In this document: positions 8,294 through 15,600 of the stretch, piece after piece | How the letters are laid out: each line of letters opens with the position of its first letter | How positions within the stretch are numbered: the stretch's first letter is position 1 | Origin: a virus | IMG/VR virus record: IMGVR_UViG_3300043539_002065 | Location: 1-33,120 of that record | DNA length: 33,120 nucleotides | Strand: one strand, 5' to 3' | Notes under the pieces: generated by a model | What the model was told of the DNA's origin: nothing | Databases searched by the model: none | The model's input: only the letters and a program-made list of their open reading frames with translations | Program-made: the position numbers and the translations under genes

Positions 8294-9685
8294 ATGGAAA
8301 CAAGAGGATTTCAGTTTAATGCTCCTGCTGCAGCAAGACTTGAAAATATTCAAGCTCCAAAATTCGATTTTGTGAGCGGTGCGAGTCTCGTTGCAGCTCC
8401 AGCACTTGTTGATCCAGGAATTGACATTTGGCTTAAAGGTCAGCAGCAAGCATCTGAAAATCTCTTGTCTGGCATAAATATTGGCGTTAAAGGTCTTTCG
8501 GAAGGAATATCCAAAAGATTCGAGTACGAAAACGAAAAAGAACTGTTAAAAGAAGAAGCAAAATTAGAAGAAGCAGAGGATCTTAACAAATTTTTGCAAG
8601 ACGTCTATCTCGCTGATTTGAAGTCTGAGGATAATACGCTAAAAGATGATTTTACACGACTTCAAATAGCTGAGAAAAAACGCGAGCTTGCTGCTGCTAA
8701 TTTATACGATCCTCTTCCAGAGACTGATACAACCGGAGTTCCACTGGCAGGAGCTCCTTCCCCAGAAAAAGGATTTGGGGCAGGCACAGGGACAGGAGGA
8801 AGATTTTCAATGAGACTTTCTGATTTAAAATCTCCAGATCAAGCAACTGACGGACAACAGCTCACAGCAGAATTCTCTGATGCTGCTCCTGCTGCTGTGA
8901 CAAGAACGAGGTATTCTGAAAAAGAAATTGGAGGAGGAAAAGTTGCAATTTACGATAATTTAAAGAGACAGATAGTTCCTGGGACAATTTCTGATAAAGA
9001 AACTTCAGCTGAAGTTCCAACTCCAGAAGGATTCACAAGAAAAGGATTCACAAAGAAAACAAAGACAGGCACTGAGACCTATGAGAAAGAGGGATCAGGA
9101 AGTCAAATGTCAGATACGATGGTGACAAAACTTGCTGCATATTCATCATTAAAAGATTCTATTAAAGACATTGAAGAGCAGGTAAAAGACATGACTCGTG
9201 GTCCAATAGTTGGCGTTTTAAGAGAAAAAAATCCTTATGATGTTGCTGCCCAAAAATTGAATAAGCTAGTTGAAAGTGTTGTGCCTGGATTGGCAAAAAC
9301 TGTTTTTAATGAAGTTGGTGTTCTTACCGATGCAGATGTTCTTAGATATAAAGCTATGGTTCCAAATGTAAAAACAGAGGCTGAGCTTGCCGATGGATTG
9401 CTGGATATGCTAAATAAAAAAATAGCTTCTGGATACGAATCAACTCTTAATGCAGCAGAGGATGCAAAAATTGATGTCTCTGGATTTAGAGCAAGACAAG
9501 CAAAAGAAAAAGCAGCAACAGACAAAACAACAGAGCAGGCTGGGCTTCTTGATGAAATCAAAGCACTAAGAGAAAAAGTAAAAACAACTGGGCTTGTTGA
9601 TACAACTCGTCCAGCACTCATTCAATCTATTGCTGCAAAAACTAAAGAATATATCCAGAAAACTGGACAATCTCCTAAATTCTAA
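8294..9685 (+). CDS. Ejection-type virion protein (LAKTVFNEVGVLTDADV)
   Basis: A 463-residue, mostly helical protein. Residues 60-130 are a long charged helix (KRFEYENEKELLKEEAKLEE). A disordered Gly/Pro/Thr region follows, and a C-terminal helical domain carries VESVVPGLAKTVFNEVGVLT and DADVLRYKAMVPN. I recognise the pattern of a lumen-side helix plus GEVGVLTDxDI-like motif from large internal and ejection proteins of many podoviruses and some myoviruses, where it precedes the biggest ORF. Its stop overlaps the giant gene (TAATG). It probably enters the cell with the DNA; the biochemical activity is unknown. Confidence 0.6.
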   Translation: METRGFQFNAPAAARLENIQAPKFDFVSGASLVAAPALVDPGIDIWLKGQQQASENLLSGINIGVKGLSEGISKRFEYENEKELLKEEAKLEEAEDLNKFLQDVYLADLKSEDNTLKDDFTRLQIAEKKRELAAANLYDPLPETDTTGVPLAGAPSPEKGFGAGTGTGGRFSMRLSDLKSPDQATDGQQLTAEFSDAAPAAVTRTRYSEKEIGGGKVAIYDNLKRQIVPGTISDKETSAEVPTPEGFTRKGFTKKTKTGTETYEKEGSGSQMSDTMVTKLAAYSSLKDSIKDIEEQVKDMTRGPIVGVLREKNPYDVAAQKLNKLVESVVPGLAKTVFNEVGVLTDADVLRYKAMVPNVKTEAELADGLLDMLNKKIASGYESTLNAAEDAKIDVSGFRARQAKEKAATDKTTEQAGLLDEIKALREKVKTTGLVDTTRPALIQSIAAKTKEYIQKTGQSPKF

Positions 9686-12600
9686 TGACACTTCCGTCAA
9701 TCCCGATGGTTCCTCAGTCGATGCTAAACTGGGGAAAGAGAGTTTCTGATAAGCTAAAAGAAGATGAAGTTCCAGTGCCAACTGGATCTCCATTGACGCC
9801 AGAAGAAGAGCAGCAAATTGCTGATGAGTTGGATGATGATCCTATTTTTACAAAAGAAGAAAATGCTCTTCTTCGCAAAGCTAAAAAAGAGGCTGAAGAA
9901 AAGCGTAAGCAGGACGAAGCAGACTTGGCAGATGCTCAGAAGATTGCAGAAATTCAGACAGAGAAAGATCCTTCAAAGCTAAAGCAATACAAAGAAGAAG
10001 GAGTTCCATTAGACAAGGAGCAAGAAAAGATTGCATGGAAGTATGAGCGAGACATGCCAGCTACTCGTAAAGTTGGCGACTTTATGCGTCGTGCAGGAAA
10101 AGGTCTTGAGGATATAGCGACAGACATTCCAGTTGGAATTTATAAAGGTGTCAAGTATGGAGTTTTTGATCCGATTGGTGCAATGGATGCATCTCCAGAA
10201 GAAGAGGCTAAAGCACTTAAGAAAGCTGAGCAAGTGGCAAGATCATTTGGTTCTGGTGCTGTAGGAGGAATTGAAGATATTGTTTATAAATTGCCAAAGA
10301 CTGTTTACAAAGGTGGCACACCAATCACTGATTGGGCAAAGGAGCTTGTCGGTGCACAGACAGAAGAAGAATCGTATCAGAACTATTTAAAACGCAAAGC
10401 TGTTGGCGAAGAATTTGCCAAAGAGCAAGAGCGGATGCCAGAGCGCAGTTCTGCTCTTCTTGAGAATGTTTCTCTTGGCCTTGGAAAAATTGGAGCTCTT
10501 GATAAAACATTTTCTGAAGGTCTTGCTCAGCAATTCAGAGAGCGAGCTCTCACGAAAGAGCAATTGATTCCTGAAGTTGCAACACTTGGCGATATTGTCG
10601 CTCCTGACATTCCATTGATGAACAGAGTTGCTCCTCTGACAGCAAAGGCTACAGGAAAGATTGGGGAAGTAGCTTTAAAAGGTCTCACAGGTGTCCAAGT
10701 TGGCAATCGTCGCATTGGTGTTGCTCCAGCAGTTGAGAAAGTTGGCTGGGCTGGTCGTCGTCTTGGAGAAAAAATAAATGAATATTCTGCAAACATAGAT
10801 CGAGCAATCAGCGGAAGTGACGATTGGATTTTCCGCAATGCTGTTGGAAAAACATCAAATTTCCTTGGCAGAGGTTCTGGTTTGATTGAAGGTGTTGGTC
10901 GTTTTGGCACAGACATTGGTCGCGTCATCGACACTGGTATTGCTGGACGCAAAGGTATTGCTGAGCGTCTTGGTCAAAGTCCAACAACTGGCCGTCTTGG
11001 CAATGTCCTTTTCGGAGACGGAAGCCAAGGATTGCGTAAAAAACTTGGTGAGATGTCGCCTGTCGAGGCTGCTGCAGAGGCTGAAAAGGCTGCTGAAAAG
11101 ATGGAAAAAGGAGCACGCCAAGGGCTGGCTCGTGCGCGTGCTGTCGATTCTGCTTCAAGGCTTGCTCAGTATTATGCCAAAGCTGGCATCAATGGTGCAG
11201 CAGTTCAAGTTATGCTTGGATTGCCAAACATGGAAACATGGGGTGATGTTGGCGAGGCCACTGGTTATGGAGGTGGCATGGGATTCATTTCAGCTTCTTC
11301 GCCAAAGAGCTTGCTCGTTGATCGTGTTCGTGCAGACCAGCGTGTTGCTGCTGAAGCTGACATCAACAGGATGATGCAGGATCTTGACGATTCGACAAAG
11401 GACAAATTAAAGTCTCTTGCTGATCCTGTTAATTTTGTTAATCAATTGAACAAACGCAAAGAGGTCGTAGATTCAAGACTTGGTCTTCTTAAAGACATTG
11501 TCAATTCTGCCAAAAAACGCACAATTGGCAATACAACAATAACTCCTCGTGATGCTCAAGCTGAAATAGATCACATTGAGAATGAAATTCTGCCAAAGAT
11601 AAATTCAAGTATCACAAGTGCATCAAAAACTGATCCAAAGACCCAGAAAGAAATCGAGTTCATAATTAACAAAGAGTTCATGGACTCTCTCGGCAACTTG
11701 AAAGCTGTTGCTGATCAATCTGGAATTGGTGGCGACATTGATGTGCGAATGCTAAGCACAGATGAAATAAAAGCTGCCATTGATGAAATGTATGCTGGTC
11801 AGAAGCAAGCTGCTGATGAAGTTATCAAAACTCTTGGTGGCCAGGAAAACTTGTCTCCTGAAGACAAGAAGCTGGTTGATGATGCGATTGCTTTTCAAGA
11901 ATTCCTTGAGACAGAAAAAGAAAATAATTCAAGTCAGCGAGGATTTGCTCTCACGCCAGCAAGAGAAAGAACTCAAACTGGTTGGTGGCAAGGTGGTGGT
12001 GCTCCTGTCAACAAGCCGACAATCATAATAAATTCTGATGATCTCAAGAATTCCAGAGGACTGGATCTTTCCTCTGTTATGCGTCATGAAATGTTCCATG
12101 GGCTTCTGCAATTTAGCGAGGTTCAGGACATGATGAAAGAATATACTGATGTTCTTTTTGATCAATATACAACAGACGCTGAAGGGAATCAGGAAAAATT
12201 CAGTGATGGAATTATCAGTGATGAGAAACTGCGCCAGATGGCTGACAAATACAGCGCAAAATACAATCCTTTGGAAAAAGGAATGTGGCGTTCGATGTTT
12301 GAAACAGACGCAGATCTTCTAAATGCAATCAAAGAAGAGTTTCTTGCTGAAACATTTACTCAGAGTGGTGGCGCCAGTGGAATGACAAGCAATGTTGAAG
12401 ACTCTGTTGTTGAGACTGTGCTTGATTATGCTCGTGCGCAAAATTCCTCTTCAGCTCTTGGCAGAATTAGGGACTCGTTAGGAAAGTTTGGCATTAGCAT
12501 TGATGACTCTGGCCGAAGCAATGTGCTTGAATCAGAGATTCCAAGCCAAGCCATTGCTCTCATGCGCCAATTCCGCAGAACTTTGCGTGACTACAATGGA

Positions 12601-15600
12601 ACGCTAAATCAGATCGGCCAAGCCGAACTAAATGCTCCTGGTGCAATTCCAATAACAAAAATCGCTTCAAGCAAGGCATTGTTCAATCGCTACAAAGATG
12701 CAGATTTCTGGGAGCGCGAGGCTGCTACGACGATTACTGCTCCTGATGGGACTGTGATTAGTGAGGAAGTGCTTCCAAAGTCCGCACAAGCCAAGTTGGT
12801 TGCTGGAGAATGGACAGTTCAAAATGGCAAATTAGTCCCTGTTGATCCAGAATATTCGTCCGTGGCGCCAAAAGCACTTCAACGCATGGCCAAAGGCAAG
12901 CCAGACGGCACTAAAATCGTCGCAGGTGTGCGTGTAGCTCGCAATGCGGACGGAACGCCTAGGATCTTAAGCAAAGGAGCTATAGACGCCATTTCTCGCA
13001 AAAGAAATGATCTCCTGAAGCAAGCCATAGACACAGCTCCAGAGGACGGAACTCCAAATCGTCTCAAAGACACAGGAAATGGCAATTATCGTGGCGTCAT
13101 GTCGCCAAGCCAACTCATTGCTATTTCTCAGATTCCTGACATTGTTCTTCCTCCGAGGATGAAAGTTCTCATTCGCAAGATCAATGAGATGCTCTTGCGC
13201 AATGATGGATCACGCTTTAACACAGAATATCAGGCAGCTTTGCGTGGTGGTGGATATCGAGCAATGGCGCCAAGGTTCAGCGACGATGTTCCGATCGGAT
13301 TCCAATTCAGCAAAGATGGTAACTTCTTGGTAACGACTGTTTCTGTCACTCGTCTTAACAACAAGTTGAATGCTTGGGCAAAAGAAATGCCAGGAAGATT
13401 GGCTCTGTGGAATGGGAGCAAGTATGATTTCTGGGCAGATTTTGTAAAAGTCCTAGATAACCAGAAGAAAAATATCGCAGGAGAAACTGATCTTGATGGT
13501 GATCCACAGGTTGCGCTTGAAAAGAAGAATGTCATCAATGACTTGCTGAACCTTTACAACAAAGAAACAGAACTTCTGAATCCAAGCCGAACAAAGTTGA
13601 AGCAGAAACGTGGTCAGGACAGCAGAGATCGCACGATTGTTTCTCGTCGTTTGGATCGCATGTTGCGTTTGGACGAAAACAATGCTGAGAAGTTGCCAAT
13701 CAACTATGGCAAAGTGATCGCCAATGCCTTGCCACAAGAAGAATTTGATTTCACAGACGCTGATCCAGCGACTCAAAAATTCTACCAAGACTTTGAAATC
13801 CTAAACAAGAAATCAGGCGAATATGCTGGCCAGCCAGTCAGGATTTCTGTTGAAGCAAATACTGCTGAAGAAGCAGAGCAAATGATCCGCAACACGCCGG
13901 AGTATCAACGCTACAACAATGCGTATCGTTTTAACTCCATCGGCAAACCATACTCAAGGCCAGAAGAGTCTGATAGACCAACTCCTGAAGATTTCTTAAA
14001 AATAAAAACAAGTCTTGGAACTGCTGCCAAAGCTCTTCCTGCAGCAGTTTATGGAGAGTTCTATCATGGGACAAACAATCCTGAAAATCTTTTAGAGCAG
14101 CCAGAAGATTTTTTTGAACAAAAATTTTATGGAAGATTCGATCCTATTGAAGTCATTTATGTTGCTCCAGATAAAAATGATGCTACAAAATTTGGAAATT
14201 CAGTTTTAAAAACCAAACTTAAAAGTTCAAATATTTTTGATCCAGGGAGTGATGAAGATCTTAAAAAATTCAAAGATTCTGCACTGGCTTTCATCGATGA
14301 AAGGTATGAATCTTTTGATGATCTTCCTATAAAGGAATTAAGTTATCTTGTAAACCCAGACGGATCTCCAATGGATAGCCCAGATTGGAGAAATAAATTG
14401 GCAGACGCATATGCTAATGAAATAGCAAAAAGGAGATATGACAAGTCTGGCAGCTGGATATTCACAGAGATTAATGCCGACATAATTAAAGATGCAGGAT
14501 TTGATGGATATATTGCTTGGGAGTATGGAAATCCTCAGATTGGATTTTTCCCTGATAGGACTGGTTATGAGTTTAAGTTAGACAAATCTGGATTTCCTGC
14601 AAAAAAATCTGGCAAAGTTGATTTTGCCAAAGCACTGCCAGATATATCTAATCCAGACGACGTTAGAAATGAAGTAAGTTCTATTTTTGGAAGACAATTT
14701 GGGTACCCAGAAATTAAAGATTGGTTTGTTAAATCATATTTGAAAAACTTTATTAAATCTTCCATTGAAGATGCAGAAAGTCGTGCAGATTTGGAAGATT
14801 ATAGATTTGTTGCTGGCGATCCAGAATATAAAAAGAATATGAAGAATTTTTTAGGATTCAAAGATTCTGAAAAAAGCTGGCTTGCTCATGTCATAGACTG
14901 GACAAACTCAATATCACAAACAGACAGAGACAAACTTTATAAACAGCCATATTCAGAAATAAATAGAAAAGTTTTCGAATGGTCTGAAAGTATGGCTAAA
15001 AAATCAGAAAAGGCTGAGAAGGAAAAGATAAAATACAAAGATGAAGGAAAAGATTTTAAAACATTAGTTGGCCTTCAAGATGGCTACTCCGCTGTTGAAC
15101 TTTTAAGTCCTGAAGCATATTCAGAAGAAGGAGAAAGAATGGGCCATTGTGTTGGTTCATACTGCAGACCTGGAACTAAAAACAACAAGTTTTTAAAAAT
15201 TTATTCTATTAGAGATCAGAATAAAATTCCTCGTGCAACAATAGAAGTCATAAATGATCTTAATAAATATATAGAGGAAGAGTTAAAAATTCGCTGGAAA
15301 GAAAACTCTTCTGAATTTTCTAAAAAAGAATATGACGAAAATTTCCGTGACGAAATAACTCAAGATATATTTGGAGGAATTGATCCTTACGAATATGATG
15401 ATTCTGACAAAAGTGCTGTTGTTTTTCAAATAAAAGGAAAAGCGAATGAAGCTGTTTCTGAAAAATATGCACCATATGTTCGTGAATTTTTAAAATCAAA
15501 AATTGGATCTAAATTTGCAATATATGCAGACGGAGAAAATATTGGTCTTGTAAAAAGAGATCCGACAGCAAGACCATCTGAATACAGCAAATATTATTCT

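Noticed and set aside
10527-10952. 141-codon open frame on the - strand inside the giant gene
   Set aside because: It lies fully opposite a well-supported coding frame, has no ribosome site or recognisable motif, and its Pro/Arg/Ser-rich product is typical of an antisense frame.
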